Positions 24,357 through 37,400 of a DNA stretch of 64,000 bases are shown one piece after another. Position 1 is the stretch's first letter. Every line of letters begins with the position of its first letter. The stretch is taken from positions 595,001-659,000 of the forward strand of contig NW_023501063.1 in assembly GCF_014066305.1 (NCBI RefSeq). Direction: 5' to 3'. The translations under genes were made by a program, and so were the position numbers. The notes below the pieces were generated by a model. It worked only from the letters and a program-made list of their open reading frames with translations. It made no database searches and was not told the DNA's origin. Source of the DNA: Letharia columbiana. Lineage: Eukaryota; Ascomycota; Lecanoromycetes; Lecanorales; Parmeliaceae.

Positions 24357-24614
24357 TGTTAGGAAATAAATCGTGTATCGAATAATGATATTAGTGGTGT
24401 CATATGAATGGAATATTAACTATGAAGGTTGCTAAGTAATATGTGTGCCGAAGTCATCAGAGTGCCAAGGAGCCCTGAATGAAGCCTAGCGCAAGTCTGG
24501 AGAAGGAATGTCCGAGGGTCGGTGACAAAGTCGTTGCACACCGATCCCCGCTAAGCCCTACCAAAGTGTGCAACGACTTTTGTCACCAACCCTCGGTCGG
24601 TTGAAACCATGACA
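24357..24614 (-). repeat. 3' LTR of the 24.4-26.8 kb element, with an 83-bp insertion
   Basis: Matches 26651-26830 (same start TGT.AGG.AATAAA.CGTG on the plus strand and same end AACCATGACA). It is longer because of the palindromic insertion at 24513-24595. Confidence 0.92.
24513..24595. mobile_element. 83-bp palindromic insertion in the LTR (micro-MITE)
   Basis: Two arms of about 28 bp, CGAGGGTCGGTGACAAAG.. and its inverted copy ..CTTTTGTCACCAACCCTCG, flank a 26-bp spacer. The insertion is absent from the other LTR, where the site reads AATGCCGGTTG. It is flanked by GTC on both sides, which fits a 3-bp target duplication. Confidence 0.8.
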
Positions 24615-25079
24615 TTACCCCCCTCAAATGGCCATGTCCCTATGGTCTAAATCATGGCGACGGCGAGGTGGTAACAGCGAGACGATCGTCATGATCCATG
24701 GTGCACTGGCCTTTATGGCCTGAAGATATTTGCTACCCCCTGAAATAACAACTTTGAACTTTTTCTCGCAGACACTCTTAGTGTCTGACCGTGGCATTGA
24801 GCTAAATCTCGTGTAGCAGGCCTGCGGACGTAGGTAATAGGGGTATCAATGTGGGGTAATAGCCCGGGAAGGTGCTTGAAGTAATGGTGTGGGGTGCTGA
24901 GAGGTGGTGTGGTGGATTCGCTTGGCGTATTGCCGAAAAAGCGAAAAAATCGAAATCGAATGAGGCCAATTCGTTCAAAAACGCAAAGTCCGATGATTTG
25001 CCGAATCGAAACTGATTTGAATGCGCTAGCCGCATGCGGCTAGGCGGAACGGTTGTTGCTGGTCAGGGGAAGGAGGAGA

Positions 25080-26170
25080 AATCCATTGCTGCTGCTGCAG
25101 GCAAGGCCTATGCCGTTATTGCTTCTCCATAGCCTTCTCCTAGCCTTTCCTTGGCCACAATAGCCTTTGCCTCTTCAAACGACAATGCCTTTGAGGTCAT
25201 GCATGCCTTAGTCTGATTGGGCTGGTGGCTATAGCTAAGGCATTTGAAACATCGGCCTTCTTTCTTTAGCTGTCCTTCAGCTGTTCCGAATAGGGTATGC
25301 CTGATTTGAACTCCTGTTTATTAATCTCTTCCACATTCTATATATAGCCTCCAATTAACGGAGGTCTTAGTTAGTCTTCCGCAAATGCTTAATAACTAAG
25401 CGGAAGGAAGACGATAAGATACCGGCGATTCGTACGGAGCTTAAGAGTAATAAGTCTTCGTAGTGCAGCGATCTTATGATTTTCGCTATAGTCTAATAGC
25501 GTAATGATAGCTGAAAATCGAGTATAGAACTCGTCAAATACCTTCTTCTTTTTATAGCAAACGCCGGGTTATAGGTGGGCGTTATTCTTTCCAGCTTATC
25601 GTAATTACTAAACATACTATAAAGCTCTAAAATCATCTCTTTCGTAGTGTTATAAAGATCCTCGCTCAGTGAATCTACTCTGTCTTAAGCCATCGAATAT
25701 AATTAACTTACAGTAGTCCCGAATGTAATCTATTTTTTTTTCACTGAGAAATAATACGGCACTTTACCGAAACTTGGAGTTTAGGTGGAATCGCCACTGT
25801 CCTACTTCTTTTTCACCATAGAAGTAGGGCACATTGGGTATTTCTTATTATTCCCGATAACAAGGACAGTAGAGATAGTGTTCCAGTCTTGGTAACTTCC
25901 AATTTGATTAGTTATTCATTTATATCGGAATCTAGGGCTCTACTGAAGTAACCGTTTCTTCTTTAATAGTTAAGGCCTGAATTTTGCCTACAATTCCGTG
26001 TTCGTAGCAGTGAGAGTCTTTACATTGAAACGATGAAGGTCCCGTAACTCTCGAAGTCGTGTTACGGTTGTGTTGAGATTCTGAATAGTAGTGTTGAGGC
26101 CACGAATCTGGGCCTAGTAATGCTGAATCGTCAATGATTCAGGATGGGTTTCTTCTTGATCCGAGTCCAT
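25080..26170 (-). pseudogene. Degraded gag of the LTR element
   Basis: On the minus strand a start at 26170 (MDSDQEETHPESL) opens a gag-like reading with a coiled-coil segment (TTIQNLNTTVTRLRELRDL). It is interrupted by TAG codons that look like mutated CAG, as RIP would produce. Further on, around 25,230-25,270, a zinc-knuckle-like stretch appears (EGRCFKCLSYSH followed by a fourth Cys). Spacing to the last cysteine is not canonical. The middle is too damaged to join. No protease, reverse transcriptase or integrase motif was found. The match to gag is by motif and position between LTRs, not by a family search. Confidence 0.6.
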
Positions 26171-26249
26171 AACGGATCAGGTGGAGAACTCTCCACTGAT
26201 GCAGGCAGGTAACAGGTAAGGCAAGCGAGAGATAGTCGAAATATCTCCC

Positions 26250-26620
26250 CGCAGAGGCAGGGTAGGCAGGCAGGCGGGAATCGTCCGAATATATCTCCTC
26301 CCAACAAGGCGATTGAGTAGTCGATATTCGAGAGATCCCCGCAGAGGCAGGGCGGCGGCAGGCGGCAGGTAGGCAGGCGGGAATCGTCCGGATATCTCCT
26401 CCACAACAAGGCGATTGAGTAGTCGATATTCGAGAGATCCCCGCAGGGCAGGGCAGGCAGGCAGGCAGGCAGGCGGGCAGGCAGGCAGGCAGGCAGGTAG
26501 GCAGGCGGGAATCGTCCGGATATCTCCTCCACAACAAGGCGATTGAGTAGTCGATATTCGAGAGATCTCCGCAGGGCAGGGCAGGCAGGCAGGCAGGAGC
26601 AGGCAGGCAACAATAGCTTA
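26250..26620. repeat. Minisatellite with nested GGCA microsatellite
   Basis: Three and a half copies of a unit of roughly 87-130 bp. Each unit holds GGCGGGAATCGTCCG, ATATCTCCTCC, CAACAAGGCGATTGAGTAG and TCGATATTCGAGAGATC. Length varies because of a GGCA-type repeat inside each unit. It lies between the 5' LTR and the gag start of the retroelement, in its untranslated leader. Confidence 0.9.
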
Positions 26621-26650
26621 GCTCACGGCTATATTGAATAGTTAATATTA

Positions 26651-26830
26651 TGTCAGGGAATAAACCGTGTATCGAATAATGATATTAGTGGTGTCATATG
26701 AATGGAATATTAACTATGAAGGTTGCTAATAACATGTGTGCCGAAGTCATCAGAGTGCCAGCCGCCAAGGAGCTAGCCCGAATGAAGCCTAGCGCAAGTC
26801 TGAGAAGGAATGCCGGTTGAAACCATGACA
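26651..26830 (-). repeat. 5' LTR of the 24.4-26.8 kb element
   Basis: 180-bp partner of the repeat at 24357-24614, ending AACCATGACA and followed directly by the duplicated ATAGT. Confidence 0.92.
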
Positions 26831-26835
26831 ATAGT

Positions 26836-27528
26836 AATTATATAAATAATACTCGCTAAAATTATTTATCTTTCTTTTATTATATTAGTACGAGTAAAGA
26901 TCTATAAATTAAATTTATAAATTTTTTTTTAATTAGAGCTATCGAGTAAATAGATAAGCGATCTTTAATAAGCGAACTTTGATAAGCGGGCTATCCGACT
27001 GTCGAGCGAACTTTAATAAGCGATATTTAAACTCCTTGATTATTATTAACTATAGAATCAAATTTTAAAATTCTTAAAAATTTGAAAAGCATAAACGACG
27101 CTCTATAATTTATAAAAAAAACTCAAAATTTTAATAGAAAATAAAAAAGTTATTCTATTCGTAAATAACGTATATCTATTTTTAATAAGGGAGACGCGAG
27201 AGGGCGAGATTTTGATGGTTACGGATACTAATTTATTTACTCGCGATAACTTAGTCGATCTAATCAAAGAGCGTAGTAACTCTGAATTTATGATTGACTG
27301 CATATATAAATTCAAGGTTTTCAAGCTTAGCCCTATCTTATTCTTTTATATATACTAATTAAATATTAAATAACCTTATCTAATTAAATATCGTTTAGGA
27401 TATTTAATAGCCTAGTGTATAGCACCTATCTGACGACATTGTTTCTGCGTTGATCTGTCATATCAACTTGATTCATTGGGATACTGGCGCCATGCAATCC
27501 CTCTCTACGACCTTGATCTGCTCCCAAT
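26836..27528. repeat. AT-rich RIPed DNA
   Basis: Continuation of the AT-rich block interrupted by the LTR element. CA and TG are scarce to about 27,420. No intact gene. Confidence 0.6.
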
Positions 27529-27816
27529 TCAAGACTCTCCTTCAATCACACTTATACAAGCTTGATAGACAACAATACCACTGCTTCTTCGAGAGGAGCA
27601 AGGACTATCTGGGCGACCGAAAGGCGTAGTATAAGCGGCGCAGAGAGAAGGGTTGCGAGTAGAACAATTATTATCGGTAGACACTGGAGTTGAAGATCGA
27701 TTGACTACAAGCTGCAAGGATATGAACTTACCTGACGGGTCCCAGCTGTCAGAGACCAGACCATCGCCAGGCAGGATTACCTGGGGACGCCGAGAATGAT
27801 GAAACAGAGAAGACAA
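27529..27816 (-). CDS. Possible small hypothetical gene
   Basis: A 95-codon frame (MSSLFHHSRRPQVILPGDG..) with ordinary codon use. It contains plausible splice sites: a GTAAGT donor after the codons for DSWDPS and an AG 45-50 nt later, so it may be two exons or the edge of a larger gene. No family is recognised. Kept only as a low-confidence candidate. Confidence 0.25.
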   Translation of the reverse strand: MSSLFHHSRRPQVILPGDGLVSDSWDPSGKFISLQLVVNRSSTPVSTDNNCSTRNPSLCAAYTTPFGRPDSPCSSRRSSGIVVYQACISVIEGES

Positions 27817-28760
27817 TCGAACCTTTTCTCCTTTTCGATAGACAAATTCCGCATGAAACTTTAGAGATCTTTGTCACCGGAAAAGCATCACCGGGCCTCA
27901 AAGTCCATTGAAGCTTCGGCATTCTTGAATCGTGGAAAAAGGGATTGCCCAGAAGTACAGAATAATGTTAATCCGGCTATGCCCGGCTTACCAGACTATT
28001 GGGCGCCCAGACGGCAGCAGAAGTAAGCGCCAAGAGCTTATGAAAAAAGTGAGACAGGACGATGTGGAATAAATCTACGATTGGCACTTTCAGAACCACT
28101 GATTTTCATCTCTTGACATAAGGCTAAGCCATCTCGCCATAATGCGTCAAATGGGTCGCCGGGAGGTGTTTCAACTCTGCACTGATCTGTAGGGCTGCAT
28201 AATGCACGTCAGAATGGGCCTCGCTAGGAGAAAAGAGAATCCGTGGCTTTGGTGAAACGATCGGCAGCAGTGACACTAGGCCGGGAGCATTTGTAACATC
28301 CTTGTCGGGCTAAAGCTGAATGAAATCGGACGGCATAATGGTCTGCAATGCTATCATGCGAGAGTCATTGAAAGCGTTAACAGGAGGTTTAGGTGGTCTA
28401 CAAAATCTGACCAACTTCATGGCATTCATGAACTTCTCTCCGGCGAAGCCTCCTCAATTTGCTCAAAACTTCTCTTCCTTGCTGGGAAACTATCGTCGCT
28501 CGCGCTGCTTAAGTGTTCTCGTTTCAGTCCTTGCGAAACGTCCTCAATTTCGCTGTGAAAGCTTTCTATGCCGGCTTCCGGGAAATGGTTTGGACTCAAA
28601 CCTGACGTGATGTCCTCGTTAAGCAAATGATTTGTCGTGCTTTCAAGGTAGCGCTCATCCTCGTCATCTAGAGCTAGGTGGAATCTCATCGCTTGTGAAC
28701 AGTCTATGCATCCACTCTCTCAGATCTTCGTGGCAGGTCGATGAGACAAGCATGACTTGT

Positions 28761-29600
28761 CTACCGGCTCACTATTTCATCGCTCGGACTGTATTGAAAC
28801 CCGCTGGCGGAGATCATGATCGAGAAACGACTCTGCTCGAGGACCTTGTCCCAGGGATCTTCGTGGTCCTGATACTTCGACTTGGAAACCATGTCGTAGA
28901 TGACGCGCACGATTCCCGCTGGGAGATGTCCGACTCTCAATATTGCTAGCCATCTGAGCCTGATGAAAGGATTTGATGAGCGGGATACAAAGGATTACGA
29001 TATGTGCCCGATAAATTGGAGAAGGACTCACTGGAGAACGTCCATCCTCACGTCTTCCAAAGCCGCAGCACTTACAGCTAGTGAAAGCTTATCCCACTCC
29101 AAATCGTTCAGCCAATTTGTATTAGAGTAGCAGCATATTTCATACTTGTCACAACAGTAGATCTTCATACTGGTGATCTTTCTTACGAGCGTCCGGATAT
29201 CCCTGGAAACCTTCTCATACTGATTTGATGATATTGGGGTACACGGCGGAGTTTTGGTCGCTCGCAGAGTACATAGGGTTTCACACTCATTTCTAAGGCT
29301 GATAGGTTACGTTTTCAAACTTCGCTTACGGCTGTAGCAGAAACAGAGACCTTGCAGCTGGTTGCAAAATGGGAGAAGAACAGGTCCGAGCTTTTGACAA
29401 GTACAATTCGTAGCTCCCAAGAATCGCCGCGCTCTTGTTGGACGTTCGCGCCTTCCTGCATATCGATTCCGAAGACTGGTCGGTAGAACCTCGGTATACT
29501 GCAGGTGGCTTCAAACCCGGCAGCAACCGTCTTCTCCGCCTTCGAGTATATGTCCAAGTCGGTCACTGCTGAGGCACTTTTCAAACCAGCAAACTCCGAA
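28761..29600 (-). CDS. Hypothetical gene, model incomplete
   Basis: Coding character is clear in two blocks. One exon (about 29292-29033) encodes a Cys-rich helical stretch (KIYCCDKYEICCYSNTNWL, WDKLSLAVSAAALEDV). It joins in phase, through a 72-nt intron (28960-29031, GTGAGT donor), to a last exon at 28959-28761 (WLAILRVGHLPAGIVRVIYD, PWDKVLEQSRFSIMISASG). Upstream, 29300-29600 has a good frame (DIYSKAEKTVAAGFEA, YRPVFGIDMQEG, SWELRIVLVKSSDLFFS), but I could not find a splice that keeps phase into the next exon, nor a convincing start. A GTGAGC donor near 28,775 may extend the gene to the frame at 28426-28689 (Asp/Glu/Ser-rich, with ARKRSFEQIEEASPERSS). It may be a real gene with a difficult model or one damaged at the edge of the RIPed block. 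Confidence 0.4.
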
Positions 29601-29700
29601 AGGCATGAGAATGATGCTTAAGACCATCTTGTCAGGTCTCACCACGGGATAGACTCCTCGGGGCACGATACTTGAGATGGGGAGAATAGGAAATGTGCGG

Positions 29701-30610
29701 GCGAATTACTAATTCATACCCCGAAAGTACGAATCCTTACCGAATCATACCCCTAATTACTAAATCATACCCCTACATCAAATTTTATCTAAATATGAGA
29801 TATGATTTAGTAATTTGCTATTGCTTAAAGTATAACTTAATAAGAATTTATATTTATTATAGTAGTTTACTTAAGTAGCCTACTTATAGATATAGCTAGA
29901 TATCTATTAGAAATTATTTCTTTAGAGTCTCTACGAAGGTCTAAATAGAGGTATCTATAGTATAAAATATAGAATAATCTAAGTATTTAAGAGGGTTTTA
30001 AAAGCGTCTTTAGAAGAGTTTAAGAGTAAACTATTAATAGCGATTTCTATAAAGACTCTACGAAGGCTCTACGATGGCTTTATAAGAATAAATATTTAGA
30101 TTTAAATAAGAGTATTCTAGCTATTAAGCGTAGATACTATTATTAATAATTTATAATTCTAAGAGTATCTACGCTTAATAGCTAGAATACTCTTATTTAG
30201 ATTTAAATATTTACTCTTATAGAATCTTTATAAAGTCTTTATAGAGTCTTTATAAGAGTCGCTATTAATATAAATCTTATAAATCTTAAAGCGTAGAATA
30301 TAATTTAGTCTTCGAGTAGTCGAAATTACTCTTACTTAACTTTTATCTAATATTTTTAAACTAATAGAATTCTTATTAAATACGATTAAAGAAAATTTCT
30401 TACTTCTATAATTAGATAAACTAGATTACGAATTATCTTCTTTATAATTTAAGATTACTTTAATAACTTATTAAATTATATCTTAAGTAATAGTAAATTA
30501 CGAAATTATATCTTATATTTAAATATAATTTAATATAGAGATATAATTCGATAATTAGAGATATAATTCGATAAGAATTTATACTTTCGAGATATAATTC
30601 GATAATTTGC
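29701..30610. mobile_element. Foldback (long inverted repeat) element, copy 1
   Basis: About 910 bp. The terminal inverted repeats start GCGAATTACTAATTCATACC on the left; the right end carries the RIPed reverse complement. The centre (30084-30137 against 30164-30217) is an almost perfect 54-bp inverted repeat around a short spacer, and the palindrome extends further out. The leftmost 80 bp are not RIPed. The same element occurs inverted at 62736-63644. Confidence 0.85.
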
Positions 30611-32449
30611 TCGACGTTTCGTCTTACGTTTTATTATAAAAGTAAACTAATTTCTTAATAGCTTCGAACTCTTTTTCTTAGCGACGATAGTCTAAGTAGA
30701 CTTAGTCTTAAGAGCTAAAGAATATTATATAGACGAGATATTATCTTTATCTAAACGAGGCTTAAAGAATTTAGCGCTACTAACTAATAAAATTATTTTA
30801 TAACGAAGTAGAACGTTAGACGACTTCCTTCGTAAGAAATTATTAAAGATATTCTTACGTTATATTAATTTAAGTTATAGAGTAGAGATCTCGATCGATA
30901 TTCGCTACGTTAATATAAGTTATAAATTACTACCTCTACGACTTCTTAGCGTATTTTCACATCTCTACGTATATTCTATAACTACGATATCGACTATAAT
31001 ACTATTAAAGATAGAAGATTAAGAGGCTTAAAGACTTAAGCTAGAATATAGAGAAGAAAAAATAGAAGTATATTAGATAAGATAGCTAGAGAGAGAACTT
31101 AATAGTTAGAAAGATATTAGATATTAGTATTAGATATTAATATTAGAGCTAATAACGTCTATATCTAATATTAGTACTAGAAGCTTATATATTTTAAAGT
31201 TTATAAATTAGTTACTCGATATACTCTATAATATATTATAAAGTTCTCTACGAAGATATTCGATAAGATAGTTAAGAGAGAATAGTTTAGAGAGAGATAT
31301 AAAGAAATAAATACTCGCTTAAAGTCTATAAATTAGTTACTCGATATACTCTATAGTAAGTTATCTCGAAAAGCTCTATTACGATAGATATACTTATATC
31401 TAAAGTACTCTTCTCGATTTCTTTATACGAGCGAGGTTTACGAGTTTAAGAAGACTTTAAAATAGAATATAGATAATTAATTTATATGAAAAGCTATAGC
31501 TATAATTCTAGAAGAAAGTAAATAAATCTTCGCTATAGAGAAAGTATTAGAATTTAATATCTTAGTCTTATTATACTTAATAATAAAAGTAGTATATAAA
31601 CTTTATAGAAAAATAATAAGTCGTTATTAATTTTATTAGTATTATCTGTAAATCTAAAAAGTGAATTTCCGTATAATTTCCGTCGGGTTCGTATTATAAG
31701 TACGATTTAGTACGATTTAGTTTATTAAGTAGACTTTATCTATATTTAACTCTTTTCGTCAATTCTATTAATTTAGTAACTTTAAAATTTTTTTAATAAC
31801 TTTAAAAATTTTATATAATATACTTTAATATACTTTAAGTACTATTCTATATATATATAATATTAATATATATTATTATTAATATACGTATTATTATACG
31901 TTATATTAGAGTATTATCTACGCGACTAATTTTATTAAATCGTCTAATTCTATAGTTAAATTTGAGTTAACGTTAATACTTATTATCGTAGAACCTTATC
32001 GTCGTAACGTCGATTATTAGAACTTTTCTTTTTTTATACGTATTACTATTAAATTGATAGAACTAATAGAAAAGATTAAGATAGTTACTAAATCGGCGGA
32101 ATTTAAATAGATTCTAATTAGATTTACTAATTCGACGGATTTTATAATTTCCGCGATAAACGCGCGATTAGCAATTTCAAATTTTGTAGAAACTTTTCAG
32201 ATTTGCAGATGACGAGAGTTTATTGACCTCGTTTATTTTTCTTTATAATTATTAACTTATCTCGTCGTAGTCTAAATTAAATTCTATCTTAGACGATAAG
32301 CTATAATAGTATTAAAAGAATCTTACGAAGCGTAATAACTCTAATTAAGATCTATTATTTTACTAACTTTAAAGCGCTTAACTTCTCTTCGATATTCTAA
32401 ATAACTTACTCCGTAAAGGATTAATGAAATAGTTTCTCGACGTCGAGTT

Positions 32450-33949
32450 TATTAAGAGCGTACTCTTAATACTACTTAGCTCTTAGCTCTATAACTAGCG
32501 AATCTTAGCGAAGATATCTTCTATTATATTATATCTTCTTTTCATATATATAGTTCGATAGCTTTATTATTCTATTCTATCTTATTTATATTAATATTAT
32601 ATCTATACTAATTCTAATATTATAATAAAACTTCTTTATATTCTCTTTACTCGATAAAGAGAAATTTAAATAAATAAGATATAATTAGATTTTTTATTAT
32701 ATACTTAAGAATAATAGAGTAATTAAATAACTATTAAAGATCTATCTTCTTTTATTTAAATTAATAAATAAATTTAAAAAAATACGCTAATAGAGGCTTT
32801 AATAAGAAATTAAATTAAGCTATTATATTTTTAAATAAGTCTATTAAACAAATAACTCGATTTTAAAGAGTTTAATAAAATAATAAAATAATCTTATTAG
32901 AATAGTAGATAAGAAATAAATAAGATATAGAGACTATTTATATAATTAGCGAATTAATAATAGAAAGAAATTATTATAAATTTTATATATAGTAAGTTTA
33001 CTATAACGATAATAAACGTTTAATCTCTTTATTAAATATATTAATAATATATTATAATAAGTCTATTATAACGACGATAAAAATAGTTTTAAAATAATAT
33101 ATATTAATTTCTTTATTAAGTATATTAATAATATATATAATAAGTCTATTATTAAATAGTATTTAATATATTTAATTCTTCTTAACTTTCTATATCTCTA
33201 TTAAACTTTATAAATTAAAGAAAATAAAATAAAAAATAAATTTTAAATAATAAGAGTATAAGAGATATAGAGTAAATTTATAGTAAAGCTCTTAGATTAA
33301 ACTATTAATAGATATTAAAAGAAATATAATATATATATATATTAAATTCTTTTTAATTCTATTAATAAATTTAATAATAAGAGTATAAAAGATATAGAGT
33401 AAATTTATAATAAAGCTCTTAGACTAGATTACTAATAAGTATTAAAAATAAAAAAATATAAAAATTTATAATAAGTAGATTAAATAAGAAAAAGAATTTA
33501 AAGAATCTTATTAATACGTAAATAAGATATAGCTATATCTCTAGAATCTCTAAAAAATAATATAAATATAGTAGATATAGTATAGTTAAGATTAGTATAT
33601 AACTCGATAAAATCTTAAATTATTTAATACTTTTAATTACTATTATTACACTTCGATAAAATTCTCTTTAATCGAGATTTATATAAATTATAAATATTTA
33701 GAAATATAGAATAAATAATAGATATATATTTTTAATCTATTAGCTATAGAGGTTATAGCTATTTAAAAAAGAGAGATAATATTATAAGTATACTCTTAAT
33801 ATTAGTTAGCTTTTAGTCTTATAACTAGCGAGCCTTAACGAAGATATCTTCTATTATATTATATATTCTTTCTATATATATAGTTTAATAGTCTTATTAT
33901 TTTATTCTATCTTATCTATATTAATATTATATCTATACTAGTTCTAATA
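32450..33949. mobile_element. Short RIPed LTR element (1.5 kb)
   Basis: LTRs at 32450-32619 and 33780-33949, each exactly 170 bp, end in TATTA..TAATA, which is TGTTA..TAACA after RIP. The flanks carry the 5-bp duplication GAGTT (32445-32449 and 33950-33954). The interior of about 1.16 kb has no open frame. It is too short for pol even allowing for RIP, so it is non-autonomous. Confidence 0.9.
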
Positions 33950-34221
33950 GAGTTAGAATAAGAATACTCGAGAGTATTAATAATATTAACTAGATAGTAT
34001 TAGTAATATTAACTAGATTATATAAGTAATACTTAATAAGTCGAGTTAATAAGTATAATTTCAACGTAAATAGCTAAGTTATTCGTTTACTTAAATCTAA
34101 AGTAAACTAAATCGTATAGACTTAATACTTTTACTCTTACTCTTATATCGTATATTATATTTAAGCTTCTATTAAATTTAAGAGTAAAATATATAATCGA
34201 TAATATATATATTTAAATATC

Positions 34222-34497
34222 TATAAGAGCGTAGTTTACTAATAATTAGCTAGCGAATATAGACTATAAAAGATATAGTATCGTTATAAGATTTAATAGT
34301 ATATTTAATAGTAGAATTAATCTCTAAAAAATATTAAAACTTCGAGATATATAAAGTAAACCTATATTCGCTAAGCCTCTAAGTATATAAAGTATATTAT
34401 TAAAATTAAACTCTAAAAGAAATTCTAATATAATATATATAATATCGACGTCTTAGCGTAAGTAGCGTTAAGGTCTATAATAGTATTAGATTTAATA
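34222..34497 (-). repeat. 3' LTR of the gypsy element
   Basis: 276 bp, beginning TATAAGAGCGTAG and ending GTATTAGATTTAATA on the plus strand. Partner of 44820-45095. Confidence 0.92.
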
Positions 34498-37400
34498 ATT
34501 ATATTCTCTTTTAAATTCTAATCTCTAGACGCCTAAGTAGAAATAAAACGTTTATTAAAAAATCTTTAAATTCTAGTAGAGAAATAAGAGAAAAGAGTTA
34601 ATCTATTATAATATCGTTTTAATAAGATAATAGAATTAATTATTACGCGTCGTAAACGCGTTATTAATATATTATATAATAATATTAATACTATCTTTAA
34701 GAATAATATTACTTTTTATAATATTAATTAATAATAATCTATAGTAAGTCGATACGCTTAGTATTAACGTTTCTATAATATTAATTAATAACTTCTATAG
34801 CGAATAATATTAAATTTAAAAACTTATAATAAAATCTTAAAAAATTTAATAAATAAATAAAGGGAGAAGAGTTTTTTTATAGATAATATCGTTTTTATAG
34901 CGTATTACGTTTATAGCGAAGTAATATAATAATAATCTTTATTATAAGAATTTAAAGAGAGTAATTAATAGAGCGACGCGTTCGCGATAACGCTTTCGAT
35001 TATTAATTAATAATAATAGTAGAAATAATAATAATAGTTAGATAATATAATTTTATAAATAATAGCGAAATATAACTATATTATTATTATCTACGTTATT
35101 AAATACTATTCGCTAATAATAGCGCTACGATAAAGAATATAAAAATTTCTTTTAAATTATTTATTTTTATTCTTTATAACTTCTAATATTTCTTTTATAA
35201 GTACTTACTCTAGCGCTATAATATTAATATTAATATTAATATAAGTATAGTATATCTTATTATATTAATAATCTACTTCTTCTTATTATAAATATCTTAT
35301 TATTACTAATCGCGTTAATATATAAACTAATAATTTTATAATATTCTTTTTTAATAATAATAATAACTTTAATAATAAGTATATAGTTATCTTATAAGCG
35401 CGACTATTAACTCTTAATCGTTTCTATTATTATCGCTTTATATATATATCTACTAATAAATTCTAATATCTAATTTATTATATAGAACTTACTTTTATTA
35501 AGATAACGATTTATATATTTAAAATAAGTCTTTTCTTTATAATAATTATAAGATTAAAAAATACGATATTAGTTATTATATTAAAATCTCTCTATATCTT
35601 TAAATATAGATAAGAAAATTAATATAACGCTATCGTCGCGTTAAATAATCTTAAAAGCTATCTTATTAACGAGCTAAATTTAATAAAGAGATTACTTAAT
35701 AATATAAGTTATAAAAATATATAATAGCGATAGCTTTAGCCGCTTTTATTATATTTATAAATTTTTAAAACTAATTTATAGCGGTAAATAAGCGTATAGT
35801 AAAGTTAAAGAGAATAAATAAGTTATTAAAGAAGAAGTTTAAGAGCCTTTATTAATATATAACGAATATCGATAAGTATTAACTCGGCGATTATACTTTA
35901 ACTATCTTCTTATTAAAGAATTAAATTAATAAATTTAACTCGAGATCTAATATTAAGATAGTAAAGAATATTTAAATAATAATCTTTTTTTAATAATAGC
36001 GCTAGCGTAAGGTTTTTAAATAATTCTTTAATAACTATCTTAGATAAAAATATATTTATATTAATAATATATATTTTAATATAATAAACTTTTTTTATAG
36101 TAGAGTTTAATAGATAGCTAAATAATATAATTATTTTATTAATTTATATTTTAATAATAGTAAATATAAAGAATTACGCGTATAGTATAAGTATTATCTA
36201 GAAATATATCTAATTTAATTAATAATTATATCTTATTTTATTATCTTTACTTATTTATTATTAATCTATATAATTAATTAAGCTCTTTAATAATAAGAGA
36301 CTTATTATTTATTATTTAATACTTTTATTTATTATCTATTTATTTATAGACTTAGATTAGTTTATTAATATTAATAAGTTTATTATCTAATAGTTATTAA
36401 TTATACTCTTTACTTTAATTAATCTATTTAACTTTATACTAAACGTCTTTTTTATACTTAATCTTATTAATAATTTCTTTAATTTTTTAAAGCTTATTAT
36501 TATTAATAAGCTTAAAAATTTATATAAAGATATTCGCTATATTATTATAATCGCGATTATAATAAGATTTAAATAACGATATATAAAAGATATTATAAAT
36601 CTTATACGTTAAGAATAAAAGTAGACGATACGTTTACGCTTCTATCTTATTTATAATTTAAAATAATTCTATAAATTTATAAGATAACTTCTTACTTAGA
36701 TATTTTTACTTTAGATTCTTAATTGCTAATATTATTAAATCGCTTATTTTATAGCTTTAAAATTAATATATTTTATTATAATACTTAAACTAAGTTATAA
36801 TAGCGCTATAAAAACGCTTTATTATCTTATTTCTTAATATTTATAACTTCTTTACTCTATTATTTATAGCGAATATCTTCTTCTTAATAAAGTTATTCTT
36901 AATCTCTTAATAAGTTTTAAAATAATATCTATATATTAGAAAGAACGATATTATTTTAATAGAGAAATACTAACTATTTATATAAGCGAACTCTACTATT
37001 AATAATTATTTTATTTAAATATTTTATTTATTATTAATAAATATATATAAGAAGTATTCTAGTATCTAATTTTAGCGCTTAATTTATTTATTAATTTACG
37101 AGTAAAAGGTAATATTTAAATATTATTTAATTTTAGAATAAAAGTAAATAGCGGATTAGAAGCTATTAATAAATATAGAGCCTCTATTATTAATAATATT
37201 ATTTAATATACTATAGCGATATACTATTTTAGAATAAAATATTTTTATTAGTTAAGCGATATTAATCGTAATAAATATAGAAATATATCTTATTATTTTT
37301 ATAAATTAATTTATTATAATTAGAATAGTATTATAAATAATATTTTTATATTTACTCGCTAATAAGTTAGTAATAAAATCTATAGATTTTTTTTTTTATA

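Larger units (their letters stand above)
24357..26830 (-). mobile_element. Non-autonomous LTR retroelement (gag-only), minus orientation
   Basis: The ends are two long terminal repeats, both TG..CA, flanked by the 5-bp duplication ATAGT at 24352-24356 and 26831-26835. Directly inside the left LTR, read on the minus strand, is the polypurine tract GAGGGGGGTAA (24615-24625), which makes the left copy the 3' LTR and sets the orientation. The interior of about 2 kb holds a minisatellite and a broken gag; there is no room or sign of pol. It sits inside an AT-rich RIPed island but is itself only lightly mutated, so it arrived later. Confidence 0.9.

Noticed and set aside
26131..26613. Minus-strand frames of 75-160 codons rich in Cys/Leu/Pro/Ala
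   Set aside because: They are translations of the GGCA-containing minisatellite, not genes.
31645..32215. Possible further inverted-repeat element (CTGTAAATCT and its complement about 560 bp apart)
   Set aside because: The matching segment is only about 17 bp and does not extend convincingly, and RIPed DNA makes chance matches likely.
34498..34525. Polypurine tract of the gypsy element on the minus strand (AAAAGAGAAT)
   Set aside because: The other end has an equally purine-rich stretch after RIP, so it is not used as evidence; orientation rests on the RT relic instead.
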